Source: DASWZN01 sp036404435 | GTDB lineage: Bacteria > Acidobacteriota > Terriglobia > Bryobacterales > Bryobacteraceae | Length of the DNA: 64,000 nucleotides | Assembly (NCBI GenBank): GCA_036404435.1 | Contig: DASWZN010000069.1 | Location: 1-64,000 of the forward strand | Direction: 5' to 3' | Shown: positions 7,380 through 16,221 of the stretch, in pieces | Layout of the letters: each line of letters opens with the position of its first letter | How positions within the stretch are numbered: position 1 is the stretch's first letter | Notes under the pieces: model-generated | Databases searched by the model: none | What the model saw: the letters and a program-made list of their open reading frames with translations, nothing else | What the model was told of the DNA's origin: nothing | Made by a program: the position numbers and the translations under genes

Positions 7380-9052
7380 TCCGCACCTCCGGCCGGAGGC
7401 GGCGCGAGGAACGGCGGGCGGTCCTCCGATTTCGGCTTCATCTGAATCTCCAACTCGGAGACGACCACGGCCGGGGCTACGGCCGCTACCGGAACGCTTC
7501 CGGACTCGGCGCCGCAGTACCCGTTGAAGACTTCCATTTGGCCGCCGGTGGCGATGATCTTGGCGAAACTCGCCAGCGGTGTGCCGACGATATCCGCTCC
7601 GCGCACCAACTCGTCCGCGCGGCCGTCGGCGTAGACGCGGTAGACGATCACCGGAATGACCTTGAAGGCCTGCACGCCCTGCCTGGCGGTGGTGGTGAAG
7701 CCACTGGTGACTTGCTCGAAGTACAGGCCGTAGGGCTTGTTCTGACGGCGGATCTCATCCAGCAGCGTCTTGCGCAACTGCGCCTCGGAGACCATTTGCG
7801 TGGACTCTACGAACAGGTTCGACTGCCGCGAGACTACCTCGAAGCCCGGCTGGCGGCGCCCGTGCCCGTTCGACTGGCCGAAGCCGCGGATCGGCGACCG
7901 TGACATGAGGAACGCCTTGAGCACGCCCTTATCGACCACCGTGACCGGTTGGGCCTTCACGCCCTCATCGTCGTAGAGATAGGAGCCGTTCAGCCAGGTG
8001 TCCCCGGCCTTGCGGCGCGTCGGGTCGAAGACCACCGAAAGGAAATCCGGCAGCACGGGCTTGCCGATCATCTTCGTGAAGGTCTGGTCCTGATTCTCGT
8101 CCTTCTGCCGGTGACCCTCGATGCGATGGCCGAAGATCTCATGGAACAGGACCGCGGCGGCGCGGCCGGAGAGCATCGCCGGCCCGGCGTAGGGCTCCAC
8201 TACGGGAGCACGCGGCAGCGCGGCCGAGAGCGTGGCCGCGCGCTCGATCGCCTTCAGAATCGCGTCGTCCTTCGGCAACGCAGCGATCTCGGTGGCGTAG
8301 AGGCCGTCGCCTACACCCAGGTCCATCCCGTCGCCAGCTTTCGACCGGGCGTTGAAACTGAGAGTGGCAAAGCCGCGCCCGTACTGGAGGCGCGTGCCTT
8401 CGGTGTTTACGAAGGTGCTGGTCTCCCGGTCGGCGGCCAGCGCCACGCGAGACGTGATCAAGGAGGGAAAGTCTTCAAAGACGCGAGACAGCTTGCGCAC
8501 GCGGGCCTCGGCCTGGTCCAGAGGAAACACGAGGCGCGGGACCGGTTCGAACCACGTGGTCGGCGTCTCGCTCGAGAAATCGCCCGAGTCATCCGCTTCC
8601 GCGACGCTGACCTCGCGGTTGCTCTTGATCTGCATCAGCCGCTCCGCCGCCAGCCGGTAGACGCGGTCGGTTTCGAGCCAGACGATGCGCTGGATGGCCG
8701 CTGGATTGTCCTCTATGGGCAGGGCGGCGGCCGCCGTGAAGTGCGCGTACTGGCCACGGATGCGGTGGTAGCTGTCGAGGGAGGGACTGCCGACGCGCAC
8801 GGTCACATCGAGAACGCGGCTGTGCTCCTGCCGTGCGTTATCGAGCGCGCCCAGGGTCGCCGAGACGCCGGCCCCTTCGCGCTCGGTGACCTCGTAGGCG
8901 ATGTAATAGGGCGCCGGGTCGGCCTTCTCCTTCAGGATGCGGAAATTGCGATCGAGCTCGTCCGAGAGAATGCGGATGAGCGGGGGCGTCTGCGCAAACG
9001 CCAGCGAGGCGCACGCGCCCAGGAGCGCCGTTCTTACAGCAAGGAGGAACAC
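7376..9052 (-). CDS. TldD/PmbA family metalloprotease, periplasmic
   Basis: A 558-residue TldD-like peptidase with the intact motif HEIFGH (8126-8143), whose two His bind zinc and whose Glu acts as base. N-terminal beta-strand and GVSATLGALDNARQ segments, and the C-terminal half with DEGVKAQPVTVVDKG and SNGHGR, are typical of the family. Start chosen at GTG 9052, giving a signal peptide (FLLAVRTALLGACASLAFA); a longer frame to 9199 would run under the divergent cpaE gene and lacks a signal. The following gene overlaps by 4 bp and is a non-catalytic paralogue, so the pair probably forms one peptidase. Secreted TldD pairs differ from the cytoplasmic E. coli TldD/PmbA; substrate unknown. Confidence 0.87.
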   Translation of the reverse strand: MFLLAVRTALLGACASLAFAQTPPLIRILSDELDRNFRILKEKADPAPYYIAYEVTEREGAGVSATLGALDNARQEHSRVLDVTVRVGSPSLDSYHRIRGQYAHFTAAAALPIEDNPAAIQRIVWLETDRVYRLAAERLMQIKSNREVSVAEADDSGDFSSETPTTWFEPVPRLVFPLDQAEARVRKLSRVFEDFPSLITSRVALAADRETSTFVNTEGTRLQYGRGFATLSFNARSKAGDGMDLGVGDGLYATEIAALPKDDAILKAIERAATLSAALPRAPVVEPYAGPAMLSGRAAAVLFHEIFGHRIEGHRQKDENQDQTFTKMIGKPVLPDFLSVVFDPTRRKAGDTWLNGSYLYDDEGVKAQPVTVVDKGVLKAFLMSRSPIRGFGQSNGHGRRQPGFEVVSRQSNLFVESTQMVSEAQLRKTLLDEIRRQNKPYGLYFEQVTSGFTTTARQGVQAFKVIPVIVYRVYADGRADELVRGADIVGTPLASFAKIIATGGQMEVFNGYCGAESGSVPVAAVAPAVVVSELEIQMKPKSEDRPPFLAPPPAGGAE

Positions 9053-9101
9053 GGACCTCAGGATACAACATCGTGCCTTCAAGAACCGGGGGCGGCGGCC
9101 G

Positions 9102-10318
9102 ATGAGGATTCTGGACAGGCACGTTTTGAGCTCCAACCATGCCCAGATCGGCAAAGACGGCGGCGCGGAAGTCCTGCTCATTTGCCCGGACAGCCGCATG
9201 TCCGCGGAACTGGCCGGAGCGCTGGCGACCGAACTGCCGGCCGCCAGGCTCGTGATAGTGGACAGCTATCCGAACCGCGCCGAGGCCACGCAGCTGGCCG
9301 AGAACGCCGAGTTCTGCCTCCTCGATGTTGCTTCCGAGGTCACCGCCGCCGCGGGCCTGCTGGCCTGGCTGGGAGCCGTCGCCCCCGGAGTGCCCGTCAT
9401 TTCTCTGCTCCGCGCCAACGATCCCGACCTCATCCTGAGGTGCCTGCGCGGAGGTGCGGACGATTTCCTGATCCAGCCCTTCACGTCCGACCAACTGCGT
9501 GCCGTGCTCAAGAAGCTGGCCCGGGTGCGGACGGGTCTCAGCGCCCCGCCGGAGGATGGCGGCAAGGTCATCTGCGTCATGCCGGGGAAAGGCGCCTGCG
9601 GTGCCACCACCATCGCCTGCAACCTGGCCTTCGCTCTGCGGCGCCTGGGCTGCGGCAAGGTTCTGCTGGCGGATCTGGATGGGCTCACCGGAACCGTGGC
9701 CTTCTCAAACTGAAATCGGCCTACAGCTTTGTGGACGCAGTGACCCATTCCGGCGTGCTAGACAAGGACGTCTGGCGGGTGCTGGTGACGCCTTCCCGCG
9801 GCATTGACGTGCTGCTCTCGCCGGAGAGCCCCGTGGATTGCTACAGTGAGCCGTTCGATCCGGGGGGGCTGGTCAGCTCGTCGCGGCAGGGCTACGATTT
9901 CGTGGTGCTCGACAGCGGCGGCGCCCACGGCGACTGGAACCTGGCTCTGGCCAGCTTGGCCGACGAGCTCTTGCTGGTGACCACCAACGAGCTGCCAGCG
10001 CTGCACGCCACGCAGCGCGCGCTCGCGCACCTGGAGCGAAGCGGGGTGAGCCGCTCGAAGCCCCGCATGGTGCTCAACCGCTACCTCGCCCGGATCGGAC
10101 TGCTCGAGGACGCGATCAGCCAGGCGCTAGGGAGCAAGGTCTTCGCGACGCTCCCCAGCGACTACGAAGGGATCCAGAGAGCGCTGATGGAAGGCCAGCC
10201 GGCGGAGCCCGCAACCGCCTTCGGCCACGCCGTCACGTCGCTGGCCCGCAGCCTCGTCGGCGGCGGCAAAGTCGCCGGGAAAGGGTCAACGTTGTCCCGG
10301 CTGCGCGGGCTGTTCTGA
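9102..10318 (+). pseudogene. CpaE/TadZ-like pilus-assembly ATPase, broken by a frameshift
   Basis: Two frames together make one MinD/ParA-superfamily protein of the CpaE/TadZ type. From ATG 9102 comes a receiver-like N-terminal domain (residues ~20-140; the usual KPF is QPF), then a deviant Walker A with GKGACGATTIACNLA and a second strand LLADLDG. That frame ends at a stop at 9711-9713, immediately after GTVAFSN. In the next frame the protein continues without a gap: KLKSAYSFVDAVTHSG, a Walker B-like YDFVVLDSGG, and a C-terminal ATPase half ending at 10318. Reading TTCTCAAA at about 9702-9712 with one more C restores a typical GTVAFLKLKS join. It is either a true null mutation or a sequencing error. 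No other tad/cpa genes are nearby. It is divergent from the TldD operon. Confidence 0.8.
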
Positions 10319-10324
10319 GGCGCC

Positions 10325-13300
10325 TTACGGCGCGAAATACCCGTTAATATCCAGGATTACGTTCGTGGGGTTGGTCACGTAGACGCTGATGGCGCCGCTC
10401 GTCCCCGCCGGAACGATCGCAGCGTTCGCCAGGATCGCTCCGTCGAAGGAGTTCAATGTGGAAACCAGTGGCTGCGGCGAGCCCGTCGGCCAGGTGCTGA
10501 GGTAATAGAGAACACCGTCGGGCACCACCGTGACATTGAGCGAATAGGCTGCCGCCGTCGCGGGAACCGAACAGGCGCTGGCCGGGATCGCAAACGAGCG
10601 CGTGGCTCCCCCCGCCAGTCCCGGGCCGCCGAACGGGCCGGCCGCATTCCGCGTATCCACCACCCGGCACGGCGCCAGCGGGTAGAAAGACAGCGCGCCC
10701 AGGCCCCCCGGCTGGCCGAAGTAACCGTCGATGTCTAGGACCACGTCGGTCGGGTCAGTCACGTAGACCGAGATGGATTCGTTGGTCCCGGCGGGAACGG
10801 TGGCGGCGTTCGCCACTACCGCGCCGGTCCACGAGTTCAGCGTGGAAACGAAGGGCTGAGACTGTCCCGTCGGCCAGGCGGTCAGATAGCCGAGAAAGTC
10901 CGTGTCCGGGACCACCGTGACATTGAGCGAGTAAGCGCTGGCAGTGGACGGAATCTGGCACGTGCTCAACGGGACCGGGAAAGCCCGGCTCTGGTCAGCG
11001 GACATGGAGGGCCCGCCAAACTGGCCGGTGGGGTTTCGCGTATCGGCAACGCGGCACGGCGTGGCGGTATAGAACGAAGAGGAAGTCGCACCGATGGTCG
11101 AATCGAAATAGCCGTTGATGTCGAGGACCACATCCGTCTGGTTGGCGACGAACACGCTCACCGCCCCGCCCGAGCCGGCTGGCACGATGGCCGCGTTGGC
11201 CACCACGATGCCGCCGGGCGAATTCAGGGTGGAGACCAGAGGCTGGGGCTGCCCGGCAGGCCACAAGGTCAGGTAAGCGAGCGCCCCGTCTGGCACCACG
11301 GTAACGTTGAGCGAATAGGCTTGGGCGGTCGAGGGAATCGCACAGGCGCTCTGTGGAATCGCGAAGGAGCGCGTGGAGCCGGCTGTCATGGTGGGACCGC
11401 CGAACGGCCCCGCTGCGTTTCGCGTGTCCGCCACGCGGCAAGGGGTCACCGGCACGAACAGCAGAGGAGCCAGAGCGGTGCCTGTCGTGAAAGACCACGT
11501 TGCGGAACTTTCGGAACCGGAGCCGTTCTGGGCTACGATCTGCCAGTAGTAAGTGGTATCCAAGCTCAGCGTTGCGGGAGTGTAACTCGTTTCCGCCGTG
11601 GTCGTCACCAGCGGCGGTGTGGATGAGGTGCCCAGGTAGACCTCGTAAGACGTGGCCCCGGATGAGGCGTTCCAGGTGAGCGTCGGCGCAAGCAGAGTTC
11701 CCGTGGCTCCGTTCGCCGGAGAGACCAGAACGGGGGCCGTGAGCGGTCCGCCGAGAACCGTGGTCACGCCGCTGGCGCTGGCCGCTGCCGAGCCGCCACC
11801 CGACACGCCGGCCTGATTGCTCACCTGCGAAGGCGCATCCGCGGCGACGTTCACCGTCACCGTGATGGGCGGATAGCTGGAGCCAGCGCTGAGCGCGTCG
11901 CCGCGCGTACAGGTGGCGCCCGAGCAGCTCCAGCCCGTGCCCGACATCGAAACCAGCGTCCAGCCGGTGGAGAAGGTCCCGGACACCGTCACGGTGCCGC
12001 TGGTTGGCCCGGCGTTGGGGGCGTTGTTCACCGTCACCGCGTACGTGCCGCCCGTCTGTCCCTGCGCGAAACTGCCGGGCAGCGTTTCGGCGACACTCAG
12101 CAACGCGTGGGTGCCCTGCGGAACGAGCAAGCGGACCACGGCCTGGTCGGTGACGTAGACGTCACCGGCGCTATCCACCACCACGTCGTAAGGGGAATTG
12201 AATTGAGCGCTGGTGGCGGGTCCGCCGTCGCCCGCAGCGCCGAAGCCGCGGTTGCCGGCCACCGTGCTAATGTTGCTGCCGATCACTTCGCGGATCACGA
12301 TGTTTCCGGTGTCGGCGATGAAGATGTCGCCGGCGGCGTCCACCGCCACGCCCTGAGGGTTCTGGAGTTCGGCACTGGTGGCCGCTGCGCCGTCGCCCGC
12401 ATAGCCGGCAGTGTTACTCCCGGCCACCGTCGCGATGGTGCCACTGGACACTTCGCGGATCCGGTTGTTGCTGCTGTCCGCGATATAGAGGTTGCCGGAG
12501 CCGTCCACCGCAAGGCCGTAGGGAAAATCAAGCTGGGCCGCGGTGGGCGAGCCGCCGTCGCCCGAGTATCCGGGAACATTATCGCCCGCCACCGTCGTGA
12601 TGGTGCCATTGGTCGCCACCTTGCGGATCACGCTGTTGTAGGTATCCGCGATGTAGAGGTTGCCGGCGGTGTCCATCGCCAAGCCGTACGGAAAACTGAG
12701 TGAGGCGCTGGTGGCCGGTCCCTTGTCGCCGGAGAAGGCTGCGGTCCCGTTGCCCGCCACCGTGGCGATGGTGCCATTGGCCACCACCTCGCGGACCCGG
12801 CTGTTGCCGGTGTCCGAGATGTAGAGGTTGCCGGCGCCATCCACCAGCACGCCCGCGGGTCCGTTGAGTTCGGCGCTGGTGGCCGGGCCCCCGTCGCCCG
12901 AGTAGCCCGCGGTTCCGGTCCCTGCCACTGTCGTGATGGTGCCATTGGTGGCCACCTTGCGGATCCGATTGTTGGCGGCATCCGCGATGTAAAGGTCGCC
13001 CGAAGCATCCACCGCCGCGCCGTAGGCGTACTTGATCAAGGCGCCGGTGGCGGGTCCTCCGTCGCCCGCATAGCCAATGCCGTTGCCGGCCACGGTGGCG
13101 ATGACGCCACTGGCGACCTTGCGGATGACGCTGTTGTTGCTATCGGCGATGTAGAGATTGCCGTTGGTGTCCAGAGCCACGCCGTAGGGAGCGCTGATTT
13201 TGGCGCTGGTGGCCGCGCCTCCGTCGCCCGAATAACCGTAGGTGCCGTTGCCGGCCACGGTGTTGATGATGCCGTTGGCCACCGTCACTTCGCGGACCCG

Positions 13301-14176
13301 GCTGTTGCCGCTGTCCGCGATGTAGAGGTTGCCGGCGCCGTCCAGCGCCACGCCGAAAGGACCGTTGAGTTCGGCGCTGGTGGCCGCGGCGCCGTCGCCC
13401 GTGTAGCCAGCCGCGCCGGTGCTAATGCCGGCCACCGTGTTGATGATGCCGTTGGCCACCGTCACCTTGCGGATCGCGTTGTTGGCGGTGTCCGCGATGT
13501 AGAAGTTGCCGGCGGTGTCCACCGCCACACCGTACGGGTGATTGAGCTCGGCGTCGGTCGCCAGACCGCCGTCGCCGAATAATCCCACGAAGGCGGTGCC
13601 GGCCACGGTGCTGATGATGCCCGTCGCCGCCGCCACCTTGCGAATGCGGCTGTTGTACGTGTCCGCGATGTAGAGGTTGCCGGCGCCGTCCACCGCCACG
13701 CCGTGAGGAAACCTGAGTTGGGCGCTGGTGCCCGGGCCGCCGTTGCCCGAGTAGCCAGGCGTTCCGTTGCCGGCCACGGTCGTGATGCTGCCGTCGACCG
13801 CCACCTTGCGGATCCGGCAATTGCCGCTGTCCGCGATGTAGAGGTTGCCAGCGCTATCCAGCGCGACGCCCTGAGCGCTATCGAGTTCGGCGTCCGCGGC
13901 CGGACCTCCGTCGCCCGCGGAGCCTGCGACGATCGAACCGGCCACGCGCGTGAGGACTCCCGCCGTATCGACCTTGAACACACTGTTGGCCGCGGCGAAA
14001 TAGATGTTGCCCGGCCCGTCCACCGCGGCTCCAAACGGCTCGGGCAGCGGCGCGCTCAGGGCGGGGGAAGCTGTAGCCGGCAGTCCGCCCCCGGCCACCG
14101 TTGTGATCAGATACTGCCCCCAAACCGTCCCGCCTGTCAGCAGGCATCCTAACGCAATCGCAACGCTCCTCTTCAT
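10325..14176 (-). CDS. Secreted NHL-repeat beta-propeller protein with FN3-like region and three C-terminal CRV(A/V)DTR modules
   Basis: A 1283-residue exported protein. Signal peptide MKRSVAIALGCLLTGGTVWG, then twelve NHL repeats (PxGVAVDxxGNLYIADxxNxRIRKV pattern) that should fold into one or two beta-propellers. Next come a beta-rich domain with an intact Cys pair (SCSGATC) and a fibronectin-III-like segment (APTLTWNASSGATSYEVYLG). Last are three ~120-residue repeats each starting CRV(A/V)DTRN and ending (L/V)DI(N/D)GYF. Start at 14176 is preceded by AAGGGAG; the longer frame to 14359 has no signal peptide. Such proteins are abundant in Solibacter-like Acidobacteria and are probably extracellular binding or matrix proteins. 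No enzyme motif is visible. It converges on cpaE with 6 bp between stops. Confidence 0.88.
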   Translation of the reverse strand: MKRSVAIALGCLLTGGTVWGQYLITTVAGGGLPATASPALSAPLPEPFGAAVDGPGNIYFAAANSVFKVDTAGVLTRVAGSIVAGSAGDGGPAADAELDSAQGVALDSAGNLYIADSGNCRIRKVAVDGSITTVAGNGTPGYSGNGGPGTSAQLRFPHGVAVDGAGNLYIADTYNSRIRKVAAATGIISTVAGTAFVGLFGDGGLATDAELNHPYGVAVDTAGNFYIADTANNAIRKVTVANGIINTVAGISTGAAGYTGDGAAATSAELNGPFGVALDGAGNLYIADSGNSRVREVTVANGIINTVAGNGTYGYSGDGGAATSAKISAPYGVALDTNGNLYIADSNNSVIRKVASGVIATVAGNGIGYAGDGGPATGALIKYAYGAAVDASGDLYIADAANNRIRKVATNGTITTVAGTGTAGYSGDGGPATSAELNGPAGVLVDGAGNLYISDTGNSRVREVVANGTIATVAGNGTAAFSGDKGPATSASLSFPYGLAMDTAGNLYIADTYNSVIRKVATNGTITTVAGDNVPGYSGDGGSPTAAQLDFPYGLAVDGSGNLYIADSSNNRIREVSSGTIATVAGSNTAGYAGDGAAATSAELQNPQGVAVDAAGDIFIADTGNIVIREVIGSNISTVAGNRGFGAAGDGGPATSAQFNSPYDVVVDSAGDVYVTDQAVVRLLVPQGTHALLSVAETLPGSFAQGQTGGTYAVTVNNAPNAGPTSGTVTVSGTFSTGWTLVSMSGTGWSCSGATCTRGDALSAGSSYPPITVTVNVAADAPSQVSNQAGVSGGGSAAASASGVTTVLGGPLTAPVLVSPANGATGTLLAPTLTWNASSGATSYEVYLGTSSTPPLVTTTAETSYTPATLSLDTTYYWQIVAQNGSGSESSATWSFTTGTALAPLLFVPVTPCRVADTRNAAGPFGGPTMTAGSTRSFAIPQSACAIPSTAQAYSLNVTVVPDGALAYLTLWPAGQPQPLVSTLNSPGGIVVANAAIVPAGSGGAVSVFVANQTDVVLDINGYFDSTIGATSSSFYTATPCRVADTRNPTGQFGGPSMSADQSRAFPVPLSTCQIPSTASAYSLNVTVVPDTDFLGYLTAWPTGQSQPFVSTLNSWTGAVVANAATVPAGTNESISVYVTDPTDVVLDIDGYFGQPGGLGALSFYPLAPCRVVDTRNAAGPFGGPGLAGGATRSFAIPASACSVPATAAAYSLNVTVVPDGVLYYLSTWPTGSPQPLVSTLNSFDGAILANAAIVPAGTSGAISVYVTNPTNVILDINGYFAP
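10328..11465 (-). repeat. Three tandem copies of a ~360-bp CRV(A/V)DTR module
   Basis: Three homologous blocks at the 3' end of the NHL gene. Each encodes CRV(A/V)DTRN, FGGP, YSLNVTVVPD, a W-P-x-G-x-x-Q-P segment with STLNS, NAA(I/T)VPAG and a terminal GYF. The module is repeated without linkers of any length. Confidence 0.85.
12150..14090 (-). repeat. Twelve-copy NHL coding tandem repeat
   Basis: A run of twelve units of roughly 160-170 bp inside the NHL gene. Each carries near-identical blocks for GNLYIAD and GDGGPATSAEL. DNA-level similarity between units is high enough that copy number could vary by recombination. Confidence 0.85.
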
Positions 14177-14469
14177 CGCGCGCTCACTCCCTTCCGCAGT
14201 ATCCGAGTATCCGTCACTCCAGTGTGCTTGAAAAGTGCCCCTCAGAATCGCGGCACCGAACGTGTCCGCCCTTGGAAACGCTCGCGTCGCGGATCGCGTC
14301 AGCGAATTCGCCTGGTGTTCGCCATTCCTCGCCAGCACGGTGTAGCAGTGACGCGGCAAAGCTGAGTTGCGTTACTGCCGCGCCGCTTTACGCTGAGAAA
14401 TACCGGTAACGCAGGACGTCAATCGTCCCAGCACGATTACTCGGGCGATCTGCCCTTATGCGGCCGGAA
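14177..14469. other. Intergenic region upstream of the NHL gene
   Basis: About 290 bp between the NHL start and the tRNA 3' end. It holds the ribosome-binding site of the NHL gene at its left edge and presumably that gene's promoter. I see no clear hexamers, repeats or coding potential. Confidence 0.5.
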
Positions 14470-14546
14470 TGGCGCGCCCGGAGGGACTCGAACCCCCGGC
14501 CTACTGGTTCGAAGCCAGTCGCTCTATCCAACTGAGCTACGGGCGC
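14470..14546 (-). tRNA. tRNA-Arg (anticodon UCG), CCA encoded
   Basis: On the minus strand the sequence folds as a full cloverleaf. The acceptor stem is GCGCCCG/CGGGCGC with discriminator G and a genome-encoded CCA (14470-14472). The D arm is GCTC-AGTTGGATA-GAGC, the anticodon arm ACTGG-CTTCGAA-CCAGT and the T arm GGGGG-TTCGAGT-CCCTC. The 7-nt loop places TCG at positions 34-36, reading CGA arginine codons. It is a single gene with no neighbouring tRNAs. Confidence 0.95.
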
Positions 14547-14688
14547 GTGAAAGTGCCGTCGCTTCGAGATCATAGCACAGGCACCGACCGGCCGCTCACT
14601 CCGTCTGCGACTGGCGCTGCCATGTGCCTTAGAATCTGTCCACTGCTTGAGAACATACTATTGCCGATAGGGATTATGCAGATTTTTC

Positions 14689-14717
14689 TTGACACCCTCT
14701 CGTTCTGTCCCTACACT
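14689..14717 (+). promoter_or_regulatory. Probable sigma-70 promoter of the sulfate assimilation operon
   Basis: TTGACA (14689-14694), 17-bp spacer, TACACT (14712-14717). It lies upstream of the porin gene and is the only strong promoter-like pair before the 12-kb cys operon. It implies a leader of about 160 nt. Confidence 0.6.
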
Positions 14718-14883
14718 GATCAGATAGCGGGGGCGAGCGCTACGCAATGCGACACCGCACCTCAGCCAGCGGCTGGCTACCCCGTGACCACGTTGAACGC
14801 TGGATGCCCAGCCGGAAGTGTGGTGCGTCTCGACGTTGAGGGGCGCTACACTGGCTTGACTGGGAACACACAGGAGATAGACG
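14718..14883 (+). other. Long 5' leader of the cys operon
   Basis: About 160 nt between the predicted transcription start and the porin ATG. It contains a perfect hairpin AGCCAG-CGG-CTGGCT (near 14763-14777) and further complementary stretches (GCTGG...CCAGC). The ribosome-binding site is AGGAGA at 14871-14876. No known riboswitch consensus (SAM, TPP, cobalamin) is recognisable by eye. Confidence 0.4.
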
Positions 14884-16215
14884 ATGGACGAACGCAAAAA
14901 GCGGTTCGGGCTGTTGGCCCTCCTCTTGGCAATGCTGTCGCTGCCGGTGAGGGCGCAGTCGACCGACGACAAACTCCAGGAATTGCAGCGGAAGATCGAT
15001 GCTCTGGAGCAGCAAGTCAAAGACGACGAGGCCGTGGCTAAAGAGAAAGACAAGTCCGGCGCTTTCGTGAGCGCGGACATCAGCGGTTTCACGATCAAGT
15101 CGAACGACGGCAATTTTCTGCTCAAGATCGGCGCCGACCTCCAGGTCGACAACCGCTCGTTTCAGGGCCAAGGCAGCGGGTCCCTTCCGGACAGCATTCT
15201 CTTGCGGCGCGTTCGTCCCACGTTTTCCGGCACCATTTACAAGTACGTCGATTTCTTCTTCCGGCCGGATTTCGGTCTGGGCCAAACCGTCATCTACGAC
15301 GCCTATCTGGAACTGAAATACTTCCCGGAGGCAAACCTGCGCGTCGGCAAGTTCAAGCCGCCCGTTGGCCTGGAGCGTCTGCAATCCGACGACGACACGA
15401 ACTTCGTCGAACGCGGTCTGCCGACCCTACTTGTGCCCAGCCGCGACATCGGATACCAGGTCTCCGCCAGCCTGTTCCAGAACCGCGTCTATTATGCCGC
15501 CGGCGTCTTCAATGGCGTCCCCGACAACGGCCTCTCCGACGCCGCCGCCACAGACTCCCGCGACGTTGCCGGACGTTTGTTCCTCACTCCGTTTCAGGGA
15601 GCCGCCAAGAACCCGTTGAGTGGGCTCGGATTTGGAGCCGGGGCCCTCGGGGGGAGCGTCGACAAAGTCGCGCTGCCGTCCTACAAGACTTTCGGCCAGA
15701 ACGCGTTCGTGACCTTTGCATCGGGTGTCGCCTCGGCGGGTCACAGAACCAGCCTGGCCCCGCAAGGCTATTACTACCTGGGGCCGTTCGGCGCGCTGGC
15801 CGAGTACACAGTCACGGAAGAGGGCTTTCAGAAAGCCGCGCTCCGCAGGGATATCGCTTTCCGGGCCTGGGAGGTGCAAGCTACCTACATCCTGACAGGA
15901 GAGCGCAAGGGCTTCACGTCTCCCACGCCGAAAAGGGCTTTCGATCCGAAGAACGGCGGCTGGGGCGCCTGGGAGCTGGCGGCTCGCGCCGGCGATTTCA
16001 GCGCGGAACCGGGCCTTTACAACTACGGCTTCGTGGATCCCACCAAGTCGCCGCGGCGCGCGCGCGAGTGGGTCGGAGGCGTGAACTGGTACCTCAACCG
16101 CCTCTTGCGCATCTCAGTGGATTACGGCAATACCAATTTCACGGGCGGCGCGGTCGGCGGAAATCGGGCTCCCGAGAGGGTGGTTATCACGCGGCTTCAG
16201 GCCAATTTCATCTGA
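14884..16215 (+). CDS. OprP/OprO-type phosphate-selective porin family protein
   Basis: A 443-residue outer-membrane porin. A signal peptide (LLALLLAMLSLPVRA) is followed by a short coiled coil (DDKLQELQRKIDALEQQVKDD), which tethers many such porins, and then a 16-strand-type beta-barrel. Family signatures include LLRRVRPTFSGTIYKYVDFFFRPDFG and LKYFPEANLRVGKFKPPVGLERLQ. It ends with alternating beta strands and a terminal FI. The family is named for phosphate, but as first gene of a sulfate operon, 6 bp before the sulfate-binding protein, it probably admits sulfate or other sulfur oxyanions. That selectivity is inferred from context. Confidence 0.87.
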   Translation: MDERKKRFGLLALLLAMLSLPVRAQSTDDKLQELQRKIDALEQQVKDDEAVAKEKDKSGAFVSADISGFTIKSNDGNFLLKIGADLQVDNRSFQGQGSGSLPDSILLRRVRPTFSGTIYKYVDFFFRPDFGLGQTVIYDAYLELKYFPEANLRVGKFKPPVGLERLQSDDDTNFVERGLPTLLVPSRDIGYQVSASLFQNRVYYAAGVFNGVPDNGLSDAAATDSRDVAGRLFLTPFQGAAKNPLSGLGFGAGALGGSVDKVALPSYKTFGQNAFVTFASGVASAGHRTSLAPQGYYYLGPFGALAEYTVTEEGFQKAALRRDIAFRAWEVQATYILTGERKGFTSPTPKRAFDPKNGGWGAWELAARAGDFSAEPGLYNYGFVDPTKSPRRAREWVGGVNWYLNRLLRISVDYGNTNFTGGAVGGNRAPERVVITRLQANFI

Positions 16216-16221
16216 GCGCGC

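Noticed and set aside
7949..9700. Long plus-strand frame overlapping the TldD gene
   Set aside because: Only its last part (from about 9710) is real, as the second half of the frameshifted cpaE. The rest is antisense to TldD.
12150..14090. CRISPR-like or satellite repeats in the NHL gene
   Set aside because: They are coding NHL propeller blades in frame, not a spacer array.
14470..14546. tRNA-Arg as an integration site for the cys operon
   Set aside because: No integrase and no second copy of the tRNA 3' end was found downstream; the operon has normal core-like composition.
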